Assembly: GCA_030847615.1 (NCBI GenBank)
Contig: JAUMIR010000003.1
Span: 20,465,001-20,529,000, forward strand
Reading direction: 5' to 3'
Origin: Gambelia wislizenii
Taxonomy: Eukaryota > Chordata > Lepidosauria > Squamata > Crotaphytidae
Length of the DNA: 64,000 nucleotides
Positions 33,421-45,149 of this stretch are shown in pieces; position 1 is the first letter of the stretch, and every line of letters begins with the position of its first letter. The notes below the pieces were generated by a model. The model was given only the letters and a program-made list of their open reading frames with translations, made no database searches and had not been told where the DNA came from. The position numbers and the translations under genes are program-made.

Positions 33421-33663
33421 TAAGTGAAGCCTCCTTAGACAGTCATTAGGTGGAATGTGCTAATTTCCCTGGACACATCTGGCGGTGAGTCATACACTCA
33501 AAACAAACAGCAACTGGAACACCTATTTTCCACACTCATCCCCACAAACATCTTTCTTTCATACCTTCTCCCATCCTAATACAGAGGTAGCCAAAAACCC
33601 ATCAACATTAATGTTCCAACCATTAGCAGCAATCAATGAAGCCTGAGTTTCTTTGTCTTACTG
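33421..33663. other. Short unassigned interval
   Basis: No gene or repeat recognised between two DNA elements. Confidence 0.4.
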
Positions 33664-34232
33664 TGGGGAGATTATCAGACAGGAATGCAAAAAGTGTTCC
33701 TGTCCCACAATCCACAATCCCACCCCTGCCTCAGCACAATAACCCTCCCCATCACGCTTATCTTCTCTCCTGCGGAAAACGCAGCCAAGGAATGAATGGT
33801 GCTCCATTCACTTCCTGGACTGAAATCCTACCCATTCTCATGAGAATATGCGAGCACAGGAAATTCAAAAATAAAAACAAAAATACACAAAAAAACTTAC
33901 ATCAAGCAAAAAAAAAACACTTTAAAACTTACAAGTAACCCAAGGAGGTCATAAAAACTGTGCCACTTACCTGGATGTCCCAATCTCACTTGGAAGTGTT
34001 CATGCCAGACTGCCCATTGACACTGCATTCCTGAGAGCTAAATGGCATGAGTTTTCACACACCAGCAATGCTGCCACCAAAATGGAACTAGGGGATCTAT
34101 TCAGCCATCAATAAGAAGAAATGCCAGCATAACACCAGTGGAACGCAAAAGGATGATGTCATCTGATATTGGCATCCTTTTGTGTTCTGCTGGTGATGCT
34201 GGCACATTAGCTATGTTCGATAATCCTGGGAA
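33664..34232. mobile_element. Non-autonomous DNA element, copy 2 of the 'TTATCAGAC' family
   Basis: The left end GGAGATTATCAGAC is followed by a small hairpin (AGGAATGC with GTGTTCCT). The right end is GTTCGATAATCC. The interior matches copies 1 and 3: CTCATGAGAATATGCGAGCA, an A-rich stretch, CACTTACCTGG, GGAAGTGTTC and GGATCTATTCAGCC. Near the right end is a hairpin, GAACGCAAAAGGATG pairing with CATCCTTTTGTGTTC. Confidence 0.75.
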
Positions 34233-34690
34233 TCTCACCCAACCTTAAAGGTGCAATATTGGGTATAAATATTACCCTCAAATCATAGCCATGTGTGCAC
34301 AGCTCCCCATATATCGTTACTCTGCCTATCTGCTGTTTGACCCTCGGCTTCAAGTCTGATTCCTCTTTTGCTGCATGAATCTCTGCTCTTCAGACAGGCA
34401 ATTATAGGCCATTCCCCAAACCTATTCCTGTATCCAAATACTTCATTCTAATTCGTCACTAGCCTTGTGTGATTGCTTGTGAATGTGAGTGCATGTGCGA
34501 ATGCTTCCGCAATTATTTTCAATAAAAAACATTTTTTATTTCATTTTGGCTTGGACTCTTCTCAGTGAATACTGATATACACAGGTGTAAAGATCCTGAA
34601 GTTACCCATCCTCTCACAGTCACACCTTTGAGCTAATTAAAATTCCCCAATGTAATATCATAAGTCAGAGGTCATGAATGGGTCCCATGG
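34233..34690 (+). mobile_element. LTR fragment, family 1
   Basis: In plus orientation it has a TATA-like GGGTATAAATATTACCC, the block ATGTGTGCACAGCTCCCC, the poly(A) region TTTTCAATAAAAAAC, then ACTGATATACACAGG, AAGATCCTGAAGTTACCC and GCTAATTAAAATTCCCC. The order is the same as in 28244-28786 (reversed). Its 5' part abuts the preceding DNA element. Confidence 0.65.
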
Positions 34691-35264
34691 ATCCCATGAA
34701 ATTCAGGTATAAACAACTGCTTAATCAGGATGGCTAGCTGCTGCACAAATACACTCTCCATTGAGGGAACAAGCACACTAAGGAGCTTACCCTTCACTGC
34801 TTCTCCTATTTCACATTGATGGCACTGTATAAATAAGTCGTCGTCATCATCATCATCATCATCATCATCAGAATAGGTCAAGGAAGGGCAAACGTGGCCC
34901 ATGGACTGCATCCATTCCTCAAATATGTACTTCCCAGATTTTTTTTTTAAAATGACGCTCCAGTTTGTCACTAGAAATATACTTTGTCCGTTCTCTGTCT
35001 TTCCCCTATCTCATTTTTTTCCTCATGTAACCACTCTCAGTCTGAGGTTTTCCACATACCTGAATTCCTTTTAAATGGAGAGGCCAGGGCCTCTCACATC
35101 CTGTAGAGCTGAGCTTCAGTCCTTCCCTGTCACATTTATAAACCAAGAAGCACTGTTAAAAAAACTGATAAACTTTATGGACGGCTTTGAGGAAAATTTT
35201 CAGTAATTTTCCATTCATGCAGGACATCAGTAAATATCCATAGGTTTGGTCGTATGAGCAGGGT
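34691..35264. other. Intronic sequence with (ATC)n microsatellite
   Basis: A (CAT)n tract lies at about 34844-34870. No gene recognised. Confidence 0.5.
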
Positions 35265-35575
35265 CAGAGTTAGCAATCTTTGCATGTTTGCAGACCTTCT
35301 GTTTGTTTCCCACATCCATTATCTTTCTGCATCACCCTAACCATATAGCCATTTTCTTTTTTTCCTCTTTCCTCTCCATTAGACTATGTGTTTGATTATG
35401 CAAAAATATTGCAACTGAACCCACTTTTACATGTTTTGAGACTAAGCTCATTTATTTTCTCTTCTAGAACCTGTGGGGGAACAGTGGGACTGGTTGTTGT
35501 TCACCTTACGCCTTGCCAACTGATTACTCTGCTTGAGAGATCCATTACTAACTGCTGTATTTTTCAACAAGCATA
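35265..35575 (+). repeat. Old dispersed repeat, copy 2 (paired with 18480-18810)
   Basis: Shares in order CTGTTTGTTTCC, TCTTTCTGCATCACCCTAAC, AGCCATTTTC, GTGTTTGATTA, TTTTCTCTTCTAGAACC, GGGACTGGTTGTTGTTC and TTACTCTGCT with the first copy. Confidence 0.5.
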
Positions 35576-35708
35576 ATGTTTACTCTTGAGCATCTTCTCA
35601 AATCTTCAGTGCACTGGAGTTGTAATGCCAATGAGCAGGTTTGAGAAGTGCTTTTCTGAAGATAAAAAGGTTTAAAGCCACTGAGGGAACTTAGTTTATT
35701 CCCAAGTA

Positions 35709-35943
35709 CAGTGAGTCCTTGGTATCTGCTAGGGTTTGGTTGCATGAACCCCATCCACCTGGAGACCAACATCCGTGGATGCTTAAATTCCATTATATAC
35801 AATGCTGTAGTAGAATGGTGTTCCTTATATAAAATGGCAAAATTAAGGTTGCTTTTTGGATTTTTTTTGGAGGGGGGGATATTTTCAAGCCATGGATGGT
35901 GGAATCCGTGGATGCAGAAGCCATGGATACAAAGGGACAACTG
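35709..35943. mobile_element. Mariner/Tigger-like MITE (MER2-type), reversed copy
   Basis: The left end CAGTGAGTCCTTGGTATCTG and the right end GGATACAAAGGGACAACTG. The interior ATCCGTGGATGCTTAAATTC and CATGGATGGTGGAATCCGTG is the reverse of the element at 27649-27874. Confidence 0.8.
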
Positions 35944-35970
35944 TGTATTTTACCACTTATTGTCTAAATA

Positions 35971-36195
35971 TCCTAAAGGCACCAGATCCCATCTGATCTT
36001 GGAAGCTAAGCAGGATCAGCCCTGGTTAGTACTTGGATGGGAGACTGTCAATGAATACCAACTGCTGCTGGCTATATTTGGAGGATGGAACTGGCAAAAC
36101 CACCTCTGAGTATTCCTTGCCTAAGAAAACCCTTTAAAAAATTCATGGGGTTGCCAATAAATCAACAGGTGACATGAGGGCACATACACACATAT
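35971..36195 (+). mobile_element. 5S-rRNA-derived SINE (Sauria type), second full copy
   Basis: Has the 5S internal control region (AAGCTAAGCAGG, GGTTAGTACTTGGATGGGAG), the body TATTCCTTGCCTAAGAAAAC and the BovB-like tail ending AACAGGTGACATGAGGGCAC. Confidence 0.85.
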
Positions 36196-36637
36196 TTTAT
36201 CATATTTTAAGGAGTAAGGTTTCATTCTTGTAGCACACTTAGTATTGATTTAAGCTTGCATGTACCAAAGTTCTCTAAATGCTTAAAATGCAAATGGCTG
36301 CTATGTTTTAACTAATAATAAACACCATTATAAACACCATTTTCTATAATGGCACATTAGTGACCATCTTGAAGCTTGCTTTTTTCATCCCATGGACACC
36401 AAGTATGTGTTCCTTAGTTTTCCACTTACAGTGTAAATTGGTAACACACAAGAGAGCTTCTGTGGGGCATTTCAGGGAAATGGTGTTGGTGAGAGTAGAG
36501 AGATGTTAACACATGAAATAATACCTTGCTTTCTTTTTAAACAACAATATTGTAGTGGAGTGTGTGTAATCTATTCCGGCTTGGTGTCCTGTAAGTATGA
36601 ATTAGTGAAACAACATGATTGATAGTAAAGGTTTTAG
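36196..36637. other. Intronic sequence, no gene recognised
   Basis: Apparently unique non-coding DNA. Confidence 0.45.
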
Positions 36638-36931
36638 GTTTTGGATCAGAGAAGACTGAAAGGGGATATGATAGCTATATTTAAGTATCTGGAGGGATGT
36701 CATGTAGAAGATCAAAAAAGCTTGTTTTCTTCTGCTCCAGAGATGTGAACAGAAACCAGTGGGTTCAGATTATAAGAAAAGAGATTCCACCAAAACATTA
36801 GGAAGAACGTCTTGGTGGTAAGAGATGTTTGACAGTGGACTGCCCCCCCCTGGGGTGGAGGGTGTCTTTCCTTCTTTGGAAGTCTTTAAACAAAGGTGGG
36901 GTGTCTATCTCAGGAGTAATTTACTTGTGTA
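36638..36931 (+). mobile_element. CR1 LINE 3' end, part 1 (split by an L2)
   Basis: Encodes a decayed RLKGDMIAIFKYLEGCH followed by sequence matching the end of the CR1 ORF (TTCCTTCTTTGGAAGTCTTT). It breaks at TTACTTGTGTA. The continuation TTCCTGCATGTCAGG is found at 38527. Confidence 0.8.
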
Positions 36932-38526
36932 TAATAAATAATAAAAAAAAATATTTATATCCTGCCCCTCTGCGAACAATCGGGGCGGCTTACAAGAGTA
37001 AAATAGTACATAATATAAAACAACTCAAAATCCCTTCCCCCCTTAAAACATTATTAAATCAATACAAATTAAAATCAACATATAATACAATTGTTATTAA
37101 AAACCCTTCCTAGTGAGCAGCATTAGTAAGGAGCTCCAGAATCAACTTCCAGAGGGGGTTCCTGAGGCCGGGATTAGCTGTTCCAGAAAAGCCTGCCTGA
37201 AGAGATCTGTCTTAACAGCCTTTTTAAAGCTGTCTAACGATGTCAATAGGCGGATCTCATCCGGCAGGCCATTCCACAATTTGGGGGCGACAGCCGAGAA
37301 AGCCCTCTGGGAGATGGTCGCAAGCCTGGATCTTTGTGGCTGCAACAAATTCCTCCCAGAGGACCGGAGAGCACGGGGAGGATTATAAGGGTGAAGGCGG
37401 TCCCTGAGATAGCTTGGACCCAAGCCATTTAGGGCTTTAAAGGTGATAACCAACACCTTGTACTGGCCCCAGAAGCTGATAGGCAGCCAGTGGAGGGACC
37501 TCAAAACCAGAGTAATGTGGTCCCTCCTAGATGTTCCAGAGACAAGGCTGGCTGCCATATTTTGTACCAGCTGTAATTTCTGAACCAAGCACAAGGATAG
37601 CCCCATGTAGAGTGCATTACAGAAATCAAGATGTGAGGTTACCAGCATGTGCACAACGGTCTCAAGATCCCTTACTTCCGCAGCTGGCGTATCAGCCGAA
37701 GCTGATAACAAGCGCTCCTGACTGTCGCATTTACCTGATTTGTCATCAGGAGTGACGAGTCAAGTATCACCCTCAGACTGTGAACACAGTCACTAAAGGA
37801 GAGTGTGACCCCATCCAGGACTGGAGGTTGCAACCCAATTCTTGGTTCTGGGGCCGCTACCATGAGCACCTCCGTCTTGTCTGGATTCAGTCTCAATCTG
37901 TTTTTCCTCATCCAGCCCATTACTGCCCGAAGACATTCATTGAGAGATGAGATGCCATCTGAATTCGAGGCTGACGAACGAGATACGGAGAAATAGATCT
38001 GAGTGTCATCAGCATACTGATAGCACCCAGCTCTGTAACTCCAAATGATCTTACTCAGCGGCTTCATATAGATGTTAAATAACATTGGGGACAGAATAGC
38101 ACCCTGTGGTACTGCACAGGTGAGCTCCCTTTTACTGGAGCTACTGTCCCCAAGCAGCACTCTCTGAGACCTGCCCGAGAGGAAGGACCGGAACCATTGC
38201 AAAGCAGTGCCTCCGATGCCTAACTCCCTCAGGCGATCCAGAAGAATGCTGTGATCTATCGTATCAAAAGCCGCTGAGAGGTCTAGGAGCACCAACAGGG
38301 TCACACTACCCCTGTTGATGCTCAGACACAGATCATTGGTCAAGGCAACCAAGGCAGTCTCAACCCCAAAGCCTGTCCTGAAGCCAGTTTGAAATGGGTC
38401 TAGATAATCGGTTTCATCCAAGACAGCTTGGAGTTGAAGAGGAACCGCCCTCTCGATTAACTTGCTCAAAAATGGTAATAAAGAGACTGGCCTATAATTT
38501 TTCATATCCAGGGGGTCCAGGGAAGG
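36932..38526 (-). mobile_element. L2 LINE, 5'-truncated, with recognisable reverse transcriptase
   Basis: The minus strand from 38505 encodes a 277-residue frame. It starts NYRPVSLLPFLSKLIERAV and contains LLDLSAAFDTIDHSILLDRL, AVPQGAILSPMLFNIYMKPL and QYADDTQIYFS, the fingers, primer-grip and catalytic YADD motifs of an L2-clade reverse transcriptase. One frameshift near 37690 moves the frame. A second 189-residue stretch (37711-37142) ends with FKALNGLGPSYLRDRL and RAFSAVAPKLWNGLPDEIRL. The 3' terminus GTAAGCCGCCCCGATTG is at 36990 and the AT-rich tail at 36932. Only this one frameshift is evident in the covered region, so it is a fairly young dead copy. The endonuclease domain is missing. 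Confidence 0.92.
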
Positions 38527-38585
38527 TATTCCTGCATGTCAGGATGATGGACTAGATGGTTCATTCCAACTATATGTTTCTACAT
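38527..38585 (+). mobile_element. CR1 LINE 3' end, part 2
   Basis: TTCCTGCATGTCAGG, GATGGACTAGATGG and TTCCAACTATATG complete the CR1 terminus interrupted at 36931. Confidence 0.75.
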
Positions 38586-39291
38586 AGAGATCTTTGTTAC
38601 TAAGCCATTTTGTGACATTAGGCAGTCTTGTCACACCCTGTACTACCTATCCCACATCTTTTTGCATTGGGATATATGCAAAACCCAAAGAGATAAGCAA
38701 ACTATTCCAGGGTGACTTCTTTTGACTCTCTTTTGGTTCCTTCATCATCAGTCTGCCAAGTAGTAAGGGGAATTTGACCCCACACCAGAGATACAGATAT
38801 GAGAAATAAAATGGCTACTCTGATTGACCTGAATATATATACACAGTTGGGACTATGGAAACAAGGTTCAACCATAAACTCTGTTGGCTACTGGTTATAT
38901 CTCTCTATTCATATGTGTCACAGGGCTGTTGTGAGAATAGGTTGAGGGAAGAGGAAGAGAGAAATATACTGCTCAGAGGGATATACAGTATATTGCTCAG
39001 AGCTTTTCCTTCTAGCCATATTTTTAATGGTATGGAAACCAAGCTGCTGAATGTGGCCATTGCTCACAGCACAGGTGAGCCATCTTTGTTGTTGCTTCTG
39101 TTCTGCTTATTCTTGTTGTTGAAGGAAGGGAAAACCTCTTGGCTACCTTATCTAAACTTGGAATTTGTAAAATTTACTTTAAAAAAAACTCAACTGGCAC
39201 AATCCTCTAGTCATCATGATCAGTGGTCATGCTTCTTGCAGAATTATGGGAGTTAAAGCTGAAAAATTAACTTTTCTATGCTCTCTCTAAA

Positions 39292-39325
<34 letters not shown>

Positions 39326-39427
39326 GTCCAGAGACTAGAAAGTTACCCAGAGCAACATCCTGGCACTGCTCAGTTATGCATGGCTTCCTCCTGATGTGCC
39401 ATCCATTCCTCTTGAAAGTAACTTTCT
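38586..39427. other. Intronic sequence, no gene recognised
   Basis: A (GT)n/(TA)n microsatellite occupies about 39292-39325. A 133-codon plus-strand frame (38855-39256) has no recognisable domain. Confidence 0.45.
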
Positions 39428-40057
39428 GGGGCCTGTCTATAAGGTGAAAAATTAACTCCTCATGGATTTTTTTGGAGAATTCCATCTGTCTTAACGAAAC
39501 CCTGCACTGAATTGTGGTATTTGGAAGGAGGGAGCCAAAACCCACAAAAACTATGCCAGAAAAGACTTTGGGTCTTCTCTGTAGTTTTTTTAAAAAAACC
39601 TGCAGGGGAAATGTGCACTCCCGCTCATTAGGACAACCAAATTGCATAGCCGTGTATTCATGAAGCAGATTGCTGATTGGTTGGCCATGCATGGGGGGCA
39701 GAGCTTGCTAACAGAACCACCATGTTGGATTTTCACCATTGCGATCATGCACTGAGGTGTTGAGACAGCCTTTTGTTGTTGTTGTTGTTTATTTAAGTAG
39801 AAGATCACTCTGTGGTACCTTGGATTTAGTTTTTTTTAAATGCTGTTTGGTGGTGGCAAATAGGGGAAAATAAAACTGGTAGGAATTCACTCGTGTCCAC
39901 CCTCTTGATTCACTGGTATGCCTGTTCGAACAGCAAACATGGATAGCTTTGCACACCAGCGATCTTGAAAAAAAATTGTGGAGAAAAATGAAAGTTGTTG
40001 TGAATGGGTGTTACTGCGCACCAATCCACATTGTATTCCGTCATATAGATGGGTCCC
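39428..40057. mobile_element. Harbinger-like non-autonomous element (family with 45706-46355)
   Basis: The left end GGGGCCTGTCTATAAGGTGA and the right end TCATATAGATGGGTCCC form the TIR. The interior matches the reverse of 45706-46355 over most of its length: CCGCTCATTAGGACAACCAA, GCTGATTGGT, GATCATGCACTGAGG, GGGGAAAATAAAAC and ACAGCAAACATGGATAGCTT. Non-coding. Confidence 0.75.
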
Positions 40058-40858
40058 TATACTCTCTCCAAAAGTGCTTCTTGTTTTGCCCACCTCCAAT
40101 GTTTACTTTGATCCAGTGCTACTTTAACTGAAGGTAGCTGATTTAAATGATGGAGGGCAAGCAATTCTCTCACCCATTATATGAGTATGCAGTTAAAGGG
40201 GATTGTTTTAACCCTTAAGGTTCATGTATGGAGTCTGATAGTGAAGTGAACTCAGCATAGTGCCAGATGGACTCTGGCTTAATAGCCCAGGATTCCAAAC
40301 CCAAACAAACAAATAAACCAACTTTATATAGGATTCTTAAAACAAACCAACCAACAAACAAACAAAAAAGCCACAGTGGTAGGAACTAAGCAACAACAGT
40401 CTATAACATACAAAAAACTCACCAATATTTCCAAATTTTATACATCACACTTGTTCTTTCTTTATCTTATTCTGATGTTTTAGCTGTTATATCAACATGT
40501 CAAGATGTTTTAGAATATGACTCAGAATATTTTGTGCCCATTTAACTTAACTTGAGATCACTAGGGAGATACAACATTTTCTGTATCTAAGCAAATACAA
40601 ATAGAGCAAATTTGGCTCTATCAAATTTAGGTTGCATGGTCACTTTTTGACGTTCCCCCTTTATTTACCTCATAAAAGGAAAAGATCATTATATTTTGAT
40701 AACAAGGCAATAACTATGACATTTAATATAACATATAACTGACATTAATAACAATATTTCATTTTGTCAAGCACTTAAATCACACTATTTACGTATCAGC
40801 AAAAGCATAGTTGTGTGTATCAATGCAAAACAATCTGAAACATGTTTTTAAGATTTTT
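40058..40858. other. Intronic sequence, no gene recognised
   Basis: AT-rich non-coding DNA with short (CAAA)n-like tracts near 40300 and 40345. Confidence 0.45.
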
Positions 40859-41152
40859 TTCTGTTGCTCCAGGGACTAGGACATGGAGCAGTGGACTCAA
40901 ACTACAGGAAAAGAGACTCCACCTAAACATTAGGAAGAATGTCCTGGTGGGGAAAGCTGTTTGACACTGCATTACACTTCATGGGAGTGTGGTGGAGTTT
41001 CTCTCTCTCTCTCTTTTTTTTTTTTTTTTGGAGGTTTATAAACAGGTTGGATGGCCATATGTCAGGAGTGCTTTGATTGTGTATTCCTGCAGGGCCGGGG
41101 GTTGTACTGGATGACACTCATGGTCTCTTTTCAACTCTATGACTCTATGTTT
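40859..41152 (+). mobile_element. CR1 LINE 3' end, short copy
   Basis: GACTCAAACTACAGGAAAAG, GATGGCCATATGTCAGGAGT and the terminal CTCTATGACTCTATG identify CR1. A (CT)n/T-run expansion at about 41000-41030 interrupts it. Confidence 0.85.
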
Positions 41153-42099
41153 ACTTGGAAGCAAGGTCATCTGACACTTACTCCCATGTAACGGTAATTG
41201 GGACTGAACCCTTTACATTTAATACTAAAAAAAAAACCCCTTCAGCTTTACATCCAGTGAGAAAATGCAAAGATGTAATGTTCTTCAAGTCATCAGATGC
41301 TAATATTACACTCATTTTTCAATGCCACAGGCATCCGTTTGTGTCTTTGTCTTCCTGTGATCAGTGTAATGTTTCTCATTCTCATCCATAATTTATGCAA
41401 AATATCCTTGAGGCAAAACCTTATTCTCTGCCTCAGCAGAGGAAAATAGAGCAATAATAAATGGCTCTTTTTCATCTAATTATTTATGGGTCATGTACTT
41501 TTAAGTAAAGCACAAAACAACCCTATACGTACATCTGGTAGAGTTCAAAATGGAGCTGATTTCCAAGTAAGAAATCATAGAAGAACAGCTTCAGTCATGG
41601 CAGATGAATTTGGTTATCCCTTGTATTCATAAAGGAGTAACGGAGGGGTTGGAAGTGACCAGCAACAACAGTAACATGCCAGTGTACTGGGTACTTGCAC
41701 TGATGGAAGAAACCTATGAGCAAATCTTGAAGGCAGATTCCCTCTCGCCATATAACCTCCATATCTACACCAGAGGGCTCAAAAACCCACCCCCAGAATA
41801 CAAGTTCAAGTTACATGGATGTGCAAGGGGAAGGGGAGAAGAAAAATGCCCCATTGCAGTTGTCCAGAGAGAGTGATCACCTGAGGGAAATATCAGCCAT
41901 TTTGTTAACACAATGATAGCTTCCTTCCCCCCCCTCCTAGTTGCGCATAGTCCATAGTAAAGGTGTTTAGCATCAGACACAAAACTTGGATCAGAAGCTT
42001 TCACAGCTGTGTCACAAAATATATTTGCTCTAGGGATGGAATGATATTAAAAAAAATAGCTGTAAAGTGTATTTCTTGAGTGTTAAGACACTCTAACAA
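41153..42099. other. Intronic sequence, no gene recognised
   Basis: Non-coding. A 90-codon frame at 41604-41876 has no domain I recognise. Confidence 0.45.
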
Positions 42100-42504
42100 G
42101 GGCTGTTTCCAACACTGCAGAAATAATACAGTTTGACACTGCTTTAACTATCATGGCTTTATCCCAGCCTTTCTCAAACTTTTTAACTGGAGGAACCCTT
42201 GGAATAATTTTCAGGTCTCAGGGAACCCCTGCCTAAAAATGATTGTATCTACACCTAGAAAAATGTTTAAAAATCACATCTCTCAGGGAACTCCAAGTGA
42301 CCCCTCAGGGAACCCTAGGGTTCTAAGGAACCCTGGTTGAGAAGCACTGCTCTCCTGGGATTTATAGTTGGTTGTGGCACAAGAGCTCTCTGACAGAGAA
42401 CACTAAATATCTCACAAAACTACAAATCCCAGAATTCCACAACATTGAGCCGTGGCAGTTAAAGCAGTTTCAAACTGCATTATTTCTACTGTGTGTCAGC
42501 AGCC
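42100..42504. mobile_element. 'GGGTGCATCTACA' family MITE, interrupted
   Basis: Begins GGGCTGTTTCCAACACTGC and ends CTACTGTGTGTCAGCAGCC. The interior AACTATCATGGCTTTATCC and CTACAAATCCCAGAATTCC is that of the 44199 family. It is split by a small hAT-like element at 42165-42349. Confidence 0.7.
42165..42349. mobile_element. Small hAT-like MITE nested in another MITE
   Basis: The left end CAGCCTTTCTCAAACTTTTT and the right end (reverse complement) CAGTGCTTCTCAACC form a CAG-type TIR. The interior has GGAGGAACCCTTGGAATAAT and GGAACCCTAGGGTTC. Flanking CTTTATCC and CTCTCC may be an eroded 8-base duplication. Confidence 0.65.
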
Positions 42505-44198
42505 AAAGAGATCCTGAACTGATGAGCATCTTTACTTATTCCATGCAAAATCCACATATGTTTTTTGTTTGTGGGTATGTGTGTCTGTGTGTGTGCAGAA
42601 AAGAAGTAATAGAAGAAATAACATTTTCTATGCAGAAAAAAATAATAGTAATAAAAACAGAAGAGGAGGAGAAGGAGGAGAGAAGGGATGATCTCACATA
42701 AGATTCCCCCTCCCCCAGAATATGTTTTCAGAAAAGGCAGCTTTGAAAGACACTTGGGAGCAAATAGCTAGAATTACTTGTTGCTTCCCTTGGGTGTGTG
42801 TATGTGTGTGGAAAAAACAAAAATTGCATCCCTGATTTGCTCCCAGGTGTGTATTATCAGTATAGGAAGCTGAGTAATCATTACTTGCTTATCATTTTAT
42901 TTTTTAGGTATCAACTGACCCGAGATTACAAAATAAATAATAGTGGAAGAAAGTTTTCTTTGTGATGGAAGTGAATGAAAATCATAATGTTATCTCCAAA
43001 AATATGCATTCTTTTTGCTTCCACCCACCTACACTCAACTATTGCTTATTATTGTACAATTAATTTCCATATCCATATGCTTTCAATGTCCATATGCAGC
43101 TTCTGTTGTTCAACTTTATTTATGATGCGTAAGTCTACTAATATGCATCCAAATTATATTCAGAGATCATAGTAAAATTCAGAGCCATATTTTATCAGGC
43201 TGGTCCCTGCCGACATTATCACTCCAGATCATCCTTCCCTCTCTAAAATTCAGAGTAATAAAATACCCTGTATAATATCTATCAGCATAAAAAGCCCAGA
43301 TGGTTGGAGCTAGGAGATTAAAGCACAGAGATTACAAAAAGACATAATATATAACTTTTCATACTCTCCAAAAAGGAAAGACAGAAAACCCTAGGGAGAT
43401 GAGAGCTAGGAAATGCATGTGCTTTCTGAAAATATGCAGTGATTCTTAGAAAATAAGGTGCTTGAAATGTTAATATGGTGAAATACGACTTTACAGAGAG
43501 TTACTGAGACTAGTTACTAGACTTCTTCAGGGGTTTCATGCCTTAACGTGTTGCGCAGAAGAGATGATCCCATCAGGACATTCTGTTGGGTTGGTTGAGA
43601 AATCTGATTTTTGTTAATACTGATATGATTGGACTTGATCCAGATTTCTGGAATTAGTTATCTGCTGGCTAATGTCAAAATTTTAAATGTAGTTCTCGAG
43701 GAAGATTGGTCTTAAAATATGCATATTTTTAGATAAAATATGTTTTGAAATGAGTCATTTAAAAATTGCAAAGGTGAACATCTATTCATTGAAGAACTCC
43801 AGAATGTTTATTATGCATGAACAGAGTGTAGCTCATATCAGCAAGTTACTATTTCAGGTCTTCTGCATGAGCTGTGTCAAGTATCATCTTAAAAAGGAAA
43901 CTTCTTGTGCAGTATGCATGAAATGACCCAAAAGAGCTACATTTTGCTCAAATCACTTTAGGCTTAACAAACCTTCTAGAATAAGTTTAAATTGGTTTTG
44001 TTTTTTAAAACGCATTTTGAAATTCATCTTCCTTGCTTTGTTGCCTTTGTAGATTGGGGAGGGCCGTAGTTCAGTAATAGACCACATGTTCTGCATGGGA
44101 AGTATCTCATCTTCAACAGTTCACATCTCAAGGCAGGAAAAAAAAACCTCTGTCTGAAATACTGGAGAGTAGCTGCAACACAGAATGTGTAATACTAT
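42505..44198. other. Mostly unique intronic sequence
   Basis: No exon and no clear repeat. (TG)n tracts lie near 42582 and 42797. The portion 43400-44040 is AT-rich and repeat-poor. Confidence 0.45.
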
Positions 44199-44516
44199 GG
44201 GTGCATCTGCATTGTAGAAATAATGCAGTATGACACCACTTTAACTGCCATGGCTCCATCCTACAGAATCCTGGGATCTGTAGTTTGGTGAGGCATCAGT
44301 ACTCTATGGCAGAGAAGGCTAAAAACCTTGTAAAACTAACTGCCATGGCTCCATCCTACAGAATCCTGGGATCTGTAGTTTGGTGAGGCATCAGTACTCT
44401 ATGGCAGAGAAGGCTAAAAACCTTGTAAAACTACAAATCCCAGGATTCTCATAGGATGGAGCTATGGGACATAAAGTGGTGTTGAACTGCATTATTTCTA
44501 CAGTGTAGATGCACCC
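44199..44516. mobile_element. Complete 'GGGTGCATCTACA' MITE with a perfect 95-bp internal tandem duplication
   Basis: The ends GGGTGCATCTGCATTGTAGA and the reverse complement of CTACAGTGTAGATGCACCC form the TIR, flanked by TAT on each side (a 3-base duplication of Harbinger type). The sequence is roughly palindromic. Bases 44243-44337 are repeated without any difference at 44338-44432. Non-coding. Confidence 0.85.
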
Positions 44517-44679
44517 TATGTGAGTGGCCTGATTTGCTACGAGGCTTTCAATTTGTCTTTAAATGAAATTGAGGTGGCTGGTACATGTGCTCTTATGTTG
44601 AGTACAATTGTGGAATCTCAAAGGCACCTCAGAATTTCCATAATAATAATAGACAGGAGAATATATAAATATCCACTCA

Positions 44680-45149
44680 GGGCTCATCTACACGGGCCAG
44701 GATGCGCTAGGCTCCTGCCTGTGGATCATGCCCGTTCCTTCCCCATTACCGCCATGAAATGGGAGGAAGTCCAGATGGGCACATTGCCTTCCTTACTCTC
44801 TCTACAGCAAGGAAGCCACCCACAACATGTGACCAAGCCCCCCTTCATGCAATCAGTCTTGGTCAGATGCTGCAGACCTGCTTCCTTCTGTGGAAGAGTG
44901 ACTGCAGTGGACAGCTACAGTGATGGGCTGGTTTGCCAGAACAGGCCCTTGCAGTCACATGTGCCCAATCCATTTTTTACTGGCTGGAACACATTTTACC
45001 AGGTATTATTTTAAAATGTTTTATTGGGCCGTACCCTATCTTCCTCCATCTTAGGACTGCCTGGGGGCAAAATGGGACAAAAGCCCTACAGGATTGCAGG
45101 GCTCCAAGACAGAGGCAAGATGGGGTAAATTGCCCATATAGATAAGTCC
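44680..45149. mobile_element. Harbinger-like MITE ('GGGCTCATCTACAC' type)
   Basis: The left end GGGCTCATCTACACGGGCCA and the right end TATAGATAAGTCC form the TIR. The interior words GTGGATCATGCCCGTTCCT and GAAGTCCAGATGGGCA match the element at 60937-61436. The 164-codon frame crossing this region is not a gene. Confidence 0.75.

Noticed and set aside
36932..38526. Functional host gene with reverse-transcriptase domain
   Set aside because: L2-type motifs, a frameshift, 5' truncation and the L2 3' terminus show a dead retrotransposon copy.
44520..45014. Open frame of 164 codons
   Set aside because: It starts next to one MITE and runs through another; no domain is recognisable.
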